Assembly: GCF_025989185.1 (NCBI RefSeq)
Contig: NZ_JAPDNT010000001.1
Coordinates: forward strand, 372,001-436,000
Reading direction: 5' to 3'
From: Limobrevibacterium gyesilva
GTDB lineage: Bacteria; Pseudomonadota; Alphaproteobacteria; Acetobacterales; Acetobacteraceae
DNA length: 64,000 bases
Shown here: piece after piece, positions 52,719 to 61,095 of the stretch
How positions within the stretch are numbered: the first letter of the stretch is position 1
Layout: every line of letters starts with the position of its first letter
Program-made: the position numbers and the translations under genes
Notes under the pieces: model-generated
Seen by the model: the letters and a program-made list of their open reading frames with translations, nothing else
Databases searched by the model: none
What the model was told of the DNA's origin: nothing

Positions 52719-54023
52719 TCACGCCGCCAGCCGTTCGGCGATCACCGGCAGCGCCGGCACCCGGCCGGCCGGGCCCATCGCAGCCAGCGTCGGCGGGGCG
52801 CGGAAGATACGGGCGGCTGCACGCGCGACGTCGGCAGGGGTCACGGCCTCGATCTTCGCGACCGTTTCCGCCGTGGGGATCACGCGGCCGAACACCTGGA
52901 TCTGCCGCGACAGCTGTTCGCACCGGCTGCCCGTGCTTTCCAGCGACATCAGCAGCGACGCCTTCACCTGCGCCCGTGCGCGCCCGAGTTCGACATCGGT
53001 CACGCCACGCTGGACCTTGTGCAGCTCGTCGAGGGTGATCGGGATCAGCTCGGCCGCCTCGCTCTCGCCCGTGCCGGCATAGATGCCGAACAGCCCGCCA
53101 TCCATGTACGGCGCGGTGAAGGAATACACGGAATAGACCAGACCGCGCTTCTCCCGCACCTCCTGGAACAGGCGCGAGGACATCCCGCCGCCCAACAGGG
53201 TCGAGAGCAGCATGGCCGGGTAATAGTCGGGATCGGCATAGGCCACGGACGGGAAGCCGAGCACGATATGCACCTGGTCGAGGTCGCGCCCCTCGCGGAA
53301 CTCGCCGCCCGCATACAGCCCGGGCGGCACCGCCGGCGCCGGCGTGCCGGGCAGGTCAGCGAAATGGCGCTGGACCAGGTCGAGGAAAGCGTCGTGGTCC
53401 AGGTTCCCCGCGGCGGCCACAACGGTGTTCGCCGCCGTGTAGTGGCGCCGCATATAGCCCATCAGCGTGTCGCGCTTCATGGCCCGGATGCTGGCTTCGG
53501 TGCCCAGGACCGGGCGGCCCATCGGCTGGTCGGGATAGGCCGTCTCCTGGAAATGATCGAACACGATGTCATCGGGCGTGTCGTTGGCCTGGCCGATCTC
53601 CTGCAGGATCACGCCGCGCTCGCGCTCCAGCTCGTCGGGGTCGAAGGTCGAGTGGGTCACGATATCGCCGATGATGTCGGCTCCCAGCTCCGTGTCCTCC
53701 TTCAGGACCTTGACGTAGAAGGCGGTTTGCTCGCGGGCCGTGTAGGCATTGATGTGGCCGCCGACCGCCTCGATCTCCTCGGCGATCGCCGTGGCGCTGC
53801 GGCGCTCGGTGCCCTTGAACGCCATGTGCTCCAGGAAGTGCGAGACGCCGTTCTCCTCGGCCCGCTCGCTGCGGGTGCCGGTGGCGACATAGGCGCCAAG
53901 CGAAACGGTCTCGACCCGGTCCATGCGCTCGGTGACGACGATCAGGCCGGATGGCAGGCGGGTGACGCGGATTGCGCCAGCCTCACGGACATCCTGGTTC
54001 TCGGCACGTGCGGCTTCGGTCAT
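52719..54023 (-). CDS. M16 family zinc peptidase (mitochondrial processing peptidase-like)
   Basis: The inverted zinc motif H62-x-x-E-H66 is in VSHFLEHMAFKGTERRSA, with the distal glutamate in ERGVILQEIGQANDTPDD. Both halves of a 434-residue M16 subunit are present, including SRLFQEVREKRGLVYSVYSF. This resembles alphaproteobacterial PqqL/MPP-beta-type proteases. The ATG overlaps the thrC stop (ATGA), a conserved thrC-M16 pairing in this class. Confidence 0.94.
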   Translation of the reverse strand: MTEAARAENQDVREAGAIRVTRLPSGLIVVTERMDRVETVSLGAYVATGTRSERAEENGVSHFLEHMAFKGTERRSATAIAEEIEAVGGHINAYTAREQTAFYVKVLKEDTELGADIIGDIVTHSTFDPDELERERGVILQEIGQANDTPDDIVFDHFQETAYPDQPMGRPVLGTEASIRAMKRDTLMGYMRRHYTAANTVVAAAGNLDHDAFLDLVQRHFADLPGTPAPAVPPGLYAGGEFREGRDLDQVHIVLGFPSVAYADPDYYPAMLLSTLLGGGMSSRLFQEVREKRGLVYSVYSFTAPYMDGGLFGIYAGTGESEAAELIPITLDELHKVQRGVTDVELGRARAQVKASLLMSLESTGSRCEQLSRQIQVFGRVIPTAETVAKIEAVTPADVARAAARIFRAPPTLAAMGPAGRVPALPVIAERLAA

Positions 54024-55423
54024 GCGGCGTTCCTTAGAACAGTCGCGCGTACCTGCGCCTCGATGGCGCCGAGGTCATTGGGTGCGCGGGTGAATCTCTC
54101 GGGCCTCTCATATAGGTCGGCCAGGCGCGCGGGCAGGGGGGGGCGCAAGCCGGTCGCCTGCTCCATGGCATCCGGGAACTTGGCGGGGTGGGCGGTGGCC
54201 ATGGCGATGGTGGGCACGCCATGCGGGCAGGCCAGGGCGCGGGCCGCGGCGATGCCGATGGCGGTATGGGGGTCCGCCAGGTAACCCGAGGCCGCATGCA
54301 GGCGGCGGATTTCGGTGACGGTGCCGGCATCGTCAAGGTGGAACCCATGGAAGACGGCCCGCGCCCGCTGCCAGGCCTGCTGGGGCACCGGCATCCGTCC
54401 GGTCGCGCGGAAGGCCGTCATGGCCGCGACCGTGGCCGCCGCGTCGCGGTCCATCAGCTCGAACAGCAGCCGCTCGAAATTGGAGCTGACCTGGATGTCC
54501 ATGCTGGGGGACAGCGAGGGCTCGACGCCACGCACGGACATGTCATTGGCGGCCAGGAACCGCGCCAGGATGTCGTTGCGATTGGACGCAACCACGAGGC
54601 GGACGACCGGAAGCCCCATGCGCCGGGCCGCCCAGGCGGCGAGCACGTTGCCGAAATTCCCGCTGGGGACGCTGAACGCCACCTCCCGCTCCGGTGCGCC
54701 CAGGGCGAGCGCCGAGGCAACGTAGTAAGGGATCTGGGCCGCGATTCGCGCCCAGTTGATCGAATTCACCGCCGACAAATGCATCTCGCCACGGAACGCG
54801 GTGTCCGCGAACATGGCCTTCACCAGGTCCTGACAGTCGTCGAACGTTCCGTCCACGGCGATGTTGCCGACATTCGGGGCCAGCACCGTTGTCATTTGCC
54901 GCCGCTGCACCTCGCTGGTGCGGCCATGCGGATGCAGGATCACGATATCCACCCGTGCCCGCCCGGCGCAGGCCTCGATGGCGGCCGAGCCGGTGTCCCC
55001 GGACGTGGCCCCGACGATGGTGACGCGTTCGTCGCGCTGCGTCAGCACGTGGTCGAACAGCCGGCCGAGCAGCTGCATCGCCATGTCCTTGAAGGCAAGC
55101 GTCGGACCGTGGAACAGCTCCTGCGCCCAGAGCCGGGAATCGAGCTGCACGAGCGGCACCACCGCAGGGTGCCCGAAGCTCGCATAGGCGTCCCGGCAGA
55201 GGCCCTGCAGGGTCGCGAAGGGGATCGCGTCGCCGATGAAGGGCTGCATGACGCGCGCCGCCAGCTCGGCATAAGGCAGCCCCCGCAGCGACCGCCAATC
55301 GGCGGCGGAGAAGGTTGGCCAGGTGGCGGGCATGTAAAGCCCACCATCCTCGGCCAGGCCAGCCAGCAGGACGCCTGAGAAGTCGCGCACGGGCGCCTGC
55401 CCGCGAGTGGAGACGTAGCGCAT
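54020..55423 (-). CDS. thrC: Threonine synthase
   Basis: This PLP enzyme converts O-phosphohomoserine to threonine. It is the long bacterial/fungal type. MRYVSTRGQAPVRDFSGVLLAGL begins the 467-residue product, K112 lies in GPTLAFKDMAMQLLG, the phosphate loop is ATSGDTGSAAIEA, and SVPSGNFGNVLAAW follows. It is the probable housekeeping enzyme, in contrast to the threonine-synthase-like gene at 32051. Confidence 0.95.
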   Translation of the reverse strand: MRYVSTRGQAPVRDFSGVLLAGLAEDGGLYMPATWPTFSAADWRSLRGLPYAELAARVMQPFIGDAIPFATLQGLCRDAYASFGHPAVVPLVQLDSRLWAQELFHGPTLAFKDMAMQLLGRLFDHVLTQRDERVTIVGATSGDTGSAAIEACAGRARVDIVILHPHGRTSEVQRRQMTTVLAPNVGNIAVDGTFDDCQDLVKAMFADTAFRGEMHLSAVNSINWARIAAQIPYYVASALALGAPEREVAFSVPSGNFGNVLAAWAARRMGLPVVRLVVASNRNDILARFLAANDMSVRGVEPSLSPSMDIQVSSNFERLLFELMDRDAAATVAAMTAFRATGRMPVPQQAWQRARAVFHGFHLDDAGTVTEIRRLHAASGYLADPHTAIGIAAARALACPHGVPTIAMATAHPAKFPDAMEQATGLRPPLPARLADLYERPERFTRAPNDLGAIEAQVRATVLRNAA

Positions 55424-55508
55424 GGCGTGACGGCCCTGCTTTCTTGACGGGTGAACGGGATTTCTGGGCCAGTCCGGCCCGCCGATCAATGGCGCAACCG
55501 GGGCCAGG

Positions 55509-55754
55509 TCAGGCGGGCAGGCATCCTTGCGGCTTGACCTTGCGCACGGTGGAAGCCGGGAAGCGGCCCAGCTTCTCCGCCGGCCGGATCGGGCGCCGCA
55601 CCAGTTCGCCGCCGCAATTCGGACAGTGCCCGCGCAAAGCGCCCTCGGCGCAGGTCACGCAGAACGTGCATTCGAACGAGCAGATGCGGGCCTCAAGGCT
55701 CTCCGGCGGCAGATCCGTGCCGCAGCACTCGCAGTTCGGACGCAGTTCGAGCAT
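55509..55754 (-). CDS. DUF1272 zinc-ribbon-like protein
   Basis: The 81-residue cytoplasmic protein MLELRPNCECCGTDLPPES is Cys-rich: CECC, CSFECTFCVTCA and CPNCGG form two likely zinc-binding sites. This matches DUF1272. The C-terminus RRPIRPAEKLGRFPAS is also typical. The function is unknown. It lies between thrC (86 bases downstream) and the M32 carboxypeptidase gene (11 bases upstream). Confidence 0.9.
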   Translation of the reverse strand: MLELRPNCECCGTDLPPESLEARICSFECTFCVTCAEGALRGHCPNCGGELVRRPIRPAEKLGRFPASTVRKVKPQGCLPA

Positions 55755-55765
55755 GGGAGCCTCCG

Positions 55766-57259
55766 TCAGGACAGGTAGCGCGCGGTCAGGTGTGCCTGGA
55801 AGTCGGCGGGGTCGAGCTTCTTGCCGGTGGCGGCCTGCAGCAGATCGTTGAAGCCCAGCAGGCTGCCCTGGCCATGTACCTTCTCCCGCAGCCAGCCCAC
55901 CTGCGGCCCCAGATCGCCGCGCGACAGCGCGGCGTCAAGATCCGGCACCGCCCGGCGCGCCGCCGCCATCAACTGCGCGGCGGCCATGGCGCCCAGCGTA
56001 TAGCTCGGGAAATAGCCCACGCCGCCATCATACCAGTGGATGTCCTGCAGGCATCCCTGCGCGTCGTCCGGCGGCACCACCCCCAACAGCCCGCGCAGCC
56101 CCTCGTTCCAGGCCCCGGGCAGGTCGGCAACCCGAAGATCGCCCGACACCAGCGCCTGTTCCAGCCGGAAACGCAGGATGACATGGGCGGGGTAGGTCAT
56201 CTCGTCGGCATCGACGCGGATGAAGCCGCGCTCCACCCGCCGCCACAGCCGCGTCAGGTTGGCGGGGTCATAGAAGGCGGGATCGCCGCCGAACGTCGCC
56301 AGAAGCTCGGGCCCCAGCCAGCTCAGGAAGGCATCGGAGCGGCAGGACTGCATCTCCACGATCAGCGACTGGCTCTCATGTGCTGCCATCCCGGCCGCCT
56401 GGCCAACGGGCTGGCGGGCGAACGAGGCGGGCAGCCCGCGCTCGTACAACGCGTGCCCGGTCTCGTGCATCACGCCCATGAGGCTCATCGAGAGATCGGC
56501 CTCGTCATAGCGCGTCGTGATGCGAACGTCGGTCGGTGTGCCGCCGCAGAACGGATGCGCCGAGCGATCCAGCCGCGCATGCGCGGGCTCAAGGCCGGCC
56601 CGTTCCGACAGGCGGCGGCAAAGCGCCTCCTGCACCGTCGCGGCGAACGGCCCCTGTGCCGGCACGGGTGCCGGCTGGCGCGCCTGGCGTTCCTCTGCCT
56701 GCGGCAGGGAGGCGCGGAGGAATGCCTCGTAATCCGCAAAGATAGGCGTCACGTCGGCGGCACCGATGCCGCGCTGGTAGCCGTCCATCAAGGCGTCATA
56801 GGGCGACAGGCCCAGCGCCGGGGCCAACGCCGCCGCCTGCTGGCGCACGAGGTTCATCACTTCCGCGAGCGACGCCTGCACCAGCGAGAAGTCGGCGGTG
56901 TTCCGCGCCTCTCGCCACACCTTCTCGCAGGCCGAGTTCGCCCGTGCCTGCGCCTCGACGAGGTCGGCGGGGATCGCGACGGCGCGGGTATGGGCATGGC
57001 GCATCAGCCGCAGATTGGCGGCGTGCCAGGCATCCAGCCCGGCCGAGTCGGCCTCGGCCTGTGCCAGCTCGTCCGCCGCCGCCGGCGCCACCAGCTGTGC
57101 ATGCGCGAGGCCGGCCAGGACGGCCAGCTGGTCGCCGCGTGCAGCCCCGCCCCCTGCCGGCATCATCGCAGCGGCGTCCCAGCCGAGCACGGCGGCGGCC
57201 TCATCGATCACGGCAATGCGGCTGAAACGTTCGGTCAGCCGGTCATAGGCGGAGGTCAT
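55766..57259 (-). CDS. M32 family carboxypeptidase (Taq type)
   Basis: This metallocarboxypeptidase of 497 residues has the HExxH zinc motif in GVMHETGHALYERGLP. Other family signatures are the HPFCGGTPTDVRITTRYDE block and MAAHESQSLIVEMQSCRSDAF. Further typical segments are DADEMTYPAHVILRFRLE and DIHWYDGGVGYFPSYTLGAM. It removes C-terminal residues from peptides in the cytoplasm. The ATG at 57259 overlaps the SURF1 stop. Confidence 0.95.
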   Translation of the reverse strand: MTSAYDRLTERFSRIAVIDEAAAVLGWDAAAMMPAGGGAARGDQLAVLAGLAHAQLVAPAAADELAQAEADSAGLDAWHAANLRLMRHAHTRAVAIPADLVEAQARANSACEKVWREARNTADFSLVQASLAEVMNLVRQQAAALAPALGLSPYDALMDGYQRGIGAADVTPIFADYEAFLRASLPQAEERQARQPAPVPAQGPFAATVQEALCRRLSERAGLEPAHARLDRSAHPFCGGTPTDVRITTRYDEADLSMSLMGVMHETGHALYERGLPASFARQPVGQAAGMAAHESQSLIVEMQSCRSDAFLSWLGPELLATFGGDPAFYDPANLTRLWRRVERGFIRVDADEMTYPAHVILRFRLEQALVSGDLRVADLPGAWNEGLRGLLGVVPPDDAQGCLQDIHWYDGGVGYFPSYTLGAMAAAQLMAAARRAVPDLDAALSRGDLGPQVGWLREKVHGQGSLLGFNDLLQAATGKKLDPADFQAHLTARYLS

Positions 57260-57957
57260 TCGCGCGCAGCTTTCCGGACATAAAGGACAAAGATCACCAC
57301 CAGGGCGACCGCGAGGCCGTACCAGGTGATCGCATAGGACAGATGGTTGTTCGGCGGCCGCGGCAGATGGCGCGCGGGGTCGGGATACAGCTCCGGCGGC
57401 GCCGACCCGACCGCGACCAGGGTGAACGGCGCAACGCGCGCCAAGCCCAGAGCGGCGCCGATCGCCTGCGGATCCAGGGTGTAGAAGCGCCGCGCCTGCG
57501 GATCGTCCTTCGCCGAGAACCATCCGGCATGCTCGGCGGGCCGCACATAGCCCTCCACCACGACAGTGCCCGTCGCGGCCGGCATCGGCCGCCTATCCGG
57601 CACCCAGCCCCGGTCAACCAGGATCGGGTCGGCGCCCGGGCGCTCCATCGGCACGATCTGCTGTCCGCCCATCTGCGGCCCCTGCGCCGTCTCCCGCCCT
57701 TCGGCCCCGTACAGCGCCGCCAGATCGTTGCGCAGGCGCCCCTCGACGCGAACCCGCACGAATGGCGAGGGGTCGGCGGGCAGCAGTTCCGCCGGGCGTG
57801 CCTCCGCCTGGGCGAGTTGGTTCAGCAGGTTGGTCTTCCAGGCAAGCCGCTCCACCTGCCAGGTTCCAAGGCCGATCAGCACCGCGAGCATCGCCAGGGC
57901 GCTGAGCCCAGGCACCAGCAAGCGCCGGGCCAGACTCACCGCCACAGCCTCATACAC
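57256..57957 (-). CDS. SURF1 family cytochrome oxidase assembly protein
   Basis: SURF1 assists heme insertion into cytochrome oxidase. The protein has two membrane spans (LSALAMLAVLIGLGTWQVERL at the N-terminus and ITWYGLAVALVVIFVLYVRK at the C-terminus). The periplasmic domain has ILVDRGWVPDRRP and PPNNHLSYAITWYGLA, both classical. The GTG start at 57957 overlaps the DUF983 gene by 8 bases. Its position downstream of ctaE is standard. Confidence 0.93.
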   Translation of the reverse strand: MYEAVAVSLARRLLVPGLSALAMLAVLIGLGTWQVERLAWKTNLLNQLAQAEARPAELLPADPSPFVRVRVEGRLRNDLAALYGAEGRETAQGPQMGGQQIVPMERPGADPILVDRGWVPDRRPMPAATGTVVVEGYVRPAEHAGWFSAKDDPQARRFYTLDPQAIGAALGLARVAPFTLVAVGSAPPELYPDPARHLPRPPNNHLSYAITWYGLAVALVVIFVLYVRKAARE

Positions 57958-58312
57958 CCATCTCGCTGGAGCGATGGCGATACTGGAGTGCGACCAGGGC
58001 GGCCTTCAGCGGCCGCATCATCGCCAACGCCAAAGGCACGGTGACAACCGGCCAGAGCACGGCATGGACCCAAAGCGGCGGCGAGAAGCGGAACTCCACC
58101 CAGAACGCCGCGGCCACAACCATGGTTGCCAGCAGGAAGATCACCAGCACGGCCGGTCCGTCGCCGGCATCGTGTTCGCGCAGATCCAGGCCACACACGC
58201 CGCATCGCTCGTTGACCGTGAGCACGCCCCTGAACAGCCTGCCCTCGCCGCACCGGGGGCAGCGGCATGTCAGCGCCACCTGCCACCAGGGCGGTGAGGC
58301 CCGGTCGGTCAC
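57950..58312 (-). CDS. DUF983 membrane protein
   Basis: The 120-residue protein has an N-terminal zinc-ribbon-like CRCPRCGEGRLFRG...CGVCGLDL. Two membrane spans follow (GPAVLVIFLLATMVVAAAFWV and WVHAVLWPVVTVPLALAMM). DUF983 genes regularly sit between ctaE and surf1 in Alphaproteobacteria, which implies a role in oxidase assembly. The GTG at 58312 overlaps the ctaE stop as GTGA. Confidence 0.9.
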   Translation of the reverse strand: MTDRASPPWWQVALTCRCPRCGEGRLFRGVLTVNERCGVCGLDLREHDAGDGPAVLVIFLLATMVVAAAFWVEFRFSPPLWVHAVLWPVVTVPLALAMMRPLKAALVALQYRHRSSEMGV

Positions 58313-59163
58313 TCGCCGACGATCACCCCGGCGCCCCACCAGTAGATGCAGATGAACAAGAACAGCCAGACCACGTCGACGAAATGCCAGTACCAAGCGG
58401 CCGCCTCGAAGCCGAAATGCCGCTGCGGCGTGAACTGGCCATTCATCGCGCGGAGCAGGCAGACGATCAGGAAGCAGGTGCCGACGATCACGTGGAACCC
58501 GTGAAAACCGGTCGCCAGGAAGAACACGGACGGATAGATGCCGCCGCCACTGAAGTGGAACGGCGCCTCCGAGTATTCGATGGCCTGGAAGGTCGTAAAG
58601 GTCAGGCCCAGCGCCACCGTGAGCGCGAGGCCGGTGATCAGCCCCTTGCGGTCACCTGCCAGCAGGCTGTGATGCGCCCAGGTAATCGTGGTGCCGGACA
58701 GCAGCAGGATCATCGTGTTCAGGAACGGCAGATGCCACGGATCGAAGGTGTGGATGCCGGCCGGTGGCCATGTCGGGTTTTCGACGCCCAGCACGTGCTC
58801 GGGGAACAGGGCGAAATGGAAATATGCCCAGAAGAACCCGGCGAAGAACATGACCTCGCTGGCGATGAACAGCGTCATGCCGTAGCGCAGGCCGATGCGC
58901 ACGATCGGCGTGTGCATGCCGGCTGTCCGGCTCTCCTTCAGCACGTCGCGCCACCAGAAGAACATGACGCCAAGGATCACCAGCACGCCGATGACCAGCG
59001 TGATGTAGCTGCCGTAATGGGCCGCCAGAATGATGCCAAGCACCGTCAGGCCACCGCCGAGGGAACCGAGCAACGGCCAGGGGCTAGGGTCGACCAGGTG
59101 ATACGGCTGCTTCAGGCCCGAACTGGCGGGAAGGGTGGTGGCGCCGTGCGCGTCGCTGCTCAT
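58309..59163 (-). CDS. ctaE: Cytochrome c oxidase subunit III
   Basis: This is a seven-span subunit of the aa3-type oxidase. It starts MSSDAHGATTLPASSGLKQPYHLVDPSPWPLLGS, and has LFIASEVMFFAGFFWAYFH, TMILLLSGTTITWAHH, TGFHGFHVIVGTCFL and WYWHFVDVVWLFLF. Length (284 aa) is normal. The upstream gap to ctaG contains a terminator-like hairpin, so it may have its own promoter as well as read-through. Confidence 0.96.
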   Translation of the reverse strand: MSSDAHGATTLPASSGLKQPYHLVDPSPWPLLGSLGGGLTVLGIILAAHYGSYITLVIGVLVILGVMFFWWRDVLKESRTAGMHTPIVRIGLRYGMTLFIASEVMFFAGFFWAYFHFALFPEHVLGVENPTWPPAGIHTFDPWHLPFLNTMILLLSGTTITWAHHSLLAGDRKGLITGLALTVALGLTFTTFQAIEYSEAPFHFSGGGIYPSVFFLATGFHGFHVIVGTCFLIVCLLRAMNGQFTPQRHFGFEAAAWYWHFVDVVWLFLFICIYWWGAGVIVGE

Positions 59164-59254
59164 GCCAAATCCATCACAAGAGGTGGCCGCATCATCGCCA
59201 AAACGCCGCACGCATCAAGGGTGATTGGTGCGCTGCGATGGGGAGGCCGAAAGA

Positions 59255-59276
59255 AGCCCGGGCCCATGCCCGGGCT
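59255..59276 (-). terminator. Terminator-like hairpin between ctaG and ctaE
   Basis: AGCCCGGGC, loop of four, GCCCGGGCT form a perfect 9-bp stem. Reading on the minus strand it is followed by TTCTTTC, a weak U-rich tract. It sits in the only sizeable gap (151 bp) of the oxidase cluster. It may reduce transcription into ctaE and the genes beyond. Confidence 0.55.
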
Positions 59277-59314
59277 GACGAAGGAGTGAGCGCCGCCGGC
59301 ATGCGCGAAGCCGA

Positions 59315-59935
59315 TCATCGCACGAGCGGCCCGACATGCGGCCCGGCCTTGGCAAGAGCGCCCGAGCGGGCGGCGTCGTCGAGCGAGCGAAAGAAGGTGT
59401 AGGAGAGCGTGATCGTGTTCACGTCGGCGGTGCTGGGATCGCTGGCGATTGCCGGATCGACCCAGAAGCTCAGCGGGAACTGCATCTCCTGGTTCGGCGC
59501 CAGGGTCTGCTCGTTGAAGCAGAAGCACGCGGTCTTGTGGAAGTATTTCGCGGCTTTCTCGGGCGTCACGTTATAGGTCGCGACCCCCGTCACCGGCCCG
59601 GAATCGAGGTTCCGGGCATGGTAGAAGGCGACCTGCTCATCGCCCAGCTTGACGTGAACCTCGTTCTGCTCCGGCAGGAAGCGCCAGGGAAGCGTCGGGT
59701 TCGTGTCGGCATTGAAGCGGACTGCGATCGTCTGCGCGATCACACCCGGGCTGGCTGCCGGACCGATCTTGGGTGTCCCGCCATAGCCGGTCGCCGCGCA
59801 GAAGGCGCGATAGAGCGGCACCGCGGCGAACGACAGCCCGACCATCCCCGCGATGACCCCGAACAGCGACAACGCCAGAACGGCATTGCCACGCGGCTGC
59901 TTCGGTCGAGGCGCCTGCTGCGTCGACTGCTTCAT
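59315..59935 (-). CDS. ctaG: Cytochrome c oxidase assembly protein CtaG/Cox11
   Basis: This copper chaperone delivers copper to the CuB site of subunit I. It has a single N-terminal span (VLALSLFGVIAGMVGLSFAAVPLYRAFCAATGYGG) and the conserved copper-binding pair in KTACFCFNEQTL (C137, C139), with C46 after the span. Length (206 aa) is normal. It follows the 56-residue small membrane gene by one base. Confidence 0.96.
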   Translation of the reverse strand: MKQSTQQAPRPKQPRGNAVLALSLFGVIAGMVGLSFAAVPLYRAFCAATGYGGTPKIGPAASPGVIAQTIAVRFNADTNPTLPWRFLPEQNEVHVKLGDEQVAFYHARNLDSGPVTGVATYNVTPEKAAKYFHKTACFCFNEQTLAPNQEMQFPLSFWVDPAIASDPSTADVNTITLSYTFFRSLDDAARSGALAKAGPHVGPLVR

Positions 59936-59936
59936 G

Positions 59937-60107
59937 TCAGGGGGCCAGGTCCGGCTTGGTCAACTTGACCATCGCCACCGCGTAGAACAGGCCGGACAGC
60001 GCGATGAGCACGATCAGCATGGCGATATTCCGGCCGCGGCGCCGCCGCGCGACCAGCTTCGACTCGTCGCGTGACAGCGGCGGCAGCTGCTTCGGATTCA
60101 TGCCCAT
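59937..60107 (-). CDS. Small membrane protein of the oxidase cluster, 56 aa
   Basis: The frame is short. From the ATG at 60107 it reads MGMNPKQLPPLSRDESKLVA, then five basic residues, one membrane span (IAMLIVLIALSGLFYAVAMV) and the end KLTKPDLAP. It lies in a 4-base-tight position between ctaB and ctaG. Similar short one-span proteins occur at this place in other alphaproteobacterial clusters. It probably assists oxidase assembly. An ATG at 60101 is an alternative start. Confidence 0.8.
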   Translation of the reverse strand: MGMNPKQLPPLSRDESKLVARRRRGRNIAMLIVLIALSGLFYAVAMVKLTKPDLAP

Positions 60108-60111
60108 GGGA

Positions 60112-61083
60112 TCAACCGATCATCCGGTCCACCGCGAGCGCCGCGAACAGGACGAACAGATACAGGATCGAGAACTTGAAAGCGGCCTTCGCCGGGGCGT
60201 CCCCGGTCAGGCTGACGCCAGCGGCGTCCTGCCGGTCGCGCGCCACACGCCAGACGCTGGCCAGGAAACCCAGGCCGAGCACCAGCGCCGAGAGGCCGTA
60301 GATGGCGCCGGTCTGATGCAACATCCATGGCAGCAGGCTGAGCGGCACCAGCAGGAGGGTGTAGAGAACGATCTGCCGCCGCGTCTCAGTCGCGCCGGCC
60401 ACCACCGGCAGCATCGGCACGCCCGCGCGCTGGTAGTCGGTATGCGCCCACAGCGACAGCGCCCAGAAATGCGGCGGCGTCCAGAAGAAGATGATCGCGA
60501 ACATCAGCACCGGCATCACGTCGAGCCCGCCGGTCACCGCCGCCCACCCGATCACCGGCGGGAAGGCGCCGGCAGCGCCGCCGATGACGATATTCTGCGG
60601 CGTCCGTCGCTTCAGCCACATCGTATAGACGAAAACATAGAAGGCGATGGAAAGGGCCAGCACCGCGGCGGCCAGGGCGTTGGTCGCCAGACCCATCACC
60701 AGCACGGACGCGACGGCCAGCGTCACGCCGAAGCCCAGCGCCTCACCGGCGCGGATCCGCCCGGCCGGAATCGGCCGGTTTTTGGTTCGCCGCATCACCG
60801 CGTCGATATCGCGGTCGTACCACATATTGATCGCCCCGGCCGCACCGGCGCCGACGGCGATGCACAGGACCGCCGTGAAGGCCAGTATCGGATGCAGATG
60901 CCCGGGCGCCACCAGCAGCCCGACCAGCCCGGTGAACACCACCAGGGTCATCACCCGCGGCTTGAGCAAGGCGATCCAGTCACCCGCGCTGGAGACACCG
61001 ATACCCTGTGCCGAAAGCGACGCCAGGGAGGGTGGCTCACCCCCCCTGCCCTCGCCGAGCGCCGCGCTTGCAGCCTCAATCAT
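60112..61083 (-). CDS. ctaB: Protoheme IX farnesyltransferase (heme O synthase)
   Basis: This UbiA-family membrane enzyme makes heme O from heme B, the first step toward heme A. It has about nine spans and the two Asp-rich prenyl-diphosphate sites: [19 protein letters not shown] and [16 protein letters not shown]. Length (323 aa) is slightly long because of an N-terminal extension of about 35 residues. It lies 12 bases after ctaD. Confidence 0.96.
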   Translation of the reverse strand: MIEAASAALGEGRGGEPPSLASLSAQGIGVSSAGDWIALLKPRVMTLVVFTGLVGLLVAPGHLHPILAFTAVLCIAVGAGAAGAINMWYDRDIDAVMRRTKNRPIPAGRIRAGEALGFGVTLAVASVLVMGLATNALAAAVLALSIAFYVFVYTMWLKRRTPQNIVIGGAAGAFPPVIGWAAVTGGLDVMPVLMFAIIFFWTPPHFWALSLWAHTDYQRAGVPMLPVVAGATETRRQIVLYTLLLVPLSLLPWMLHQTGAIYGLSALVLGLGFLASVWRVARDRQDAAGVSLTGDAPAKAAFKFSILYLFVLFAALAVDRMIG

Positions 61084-61095
61084 GACATCACCCGA

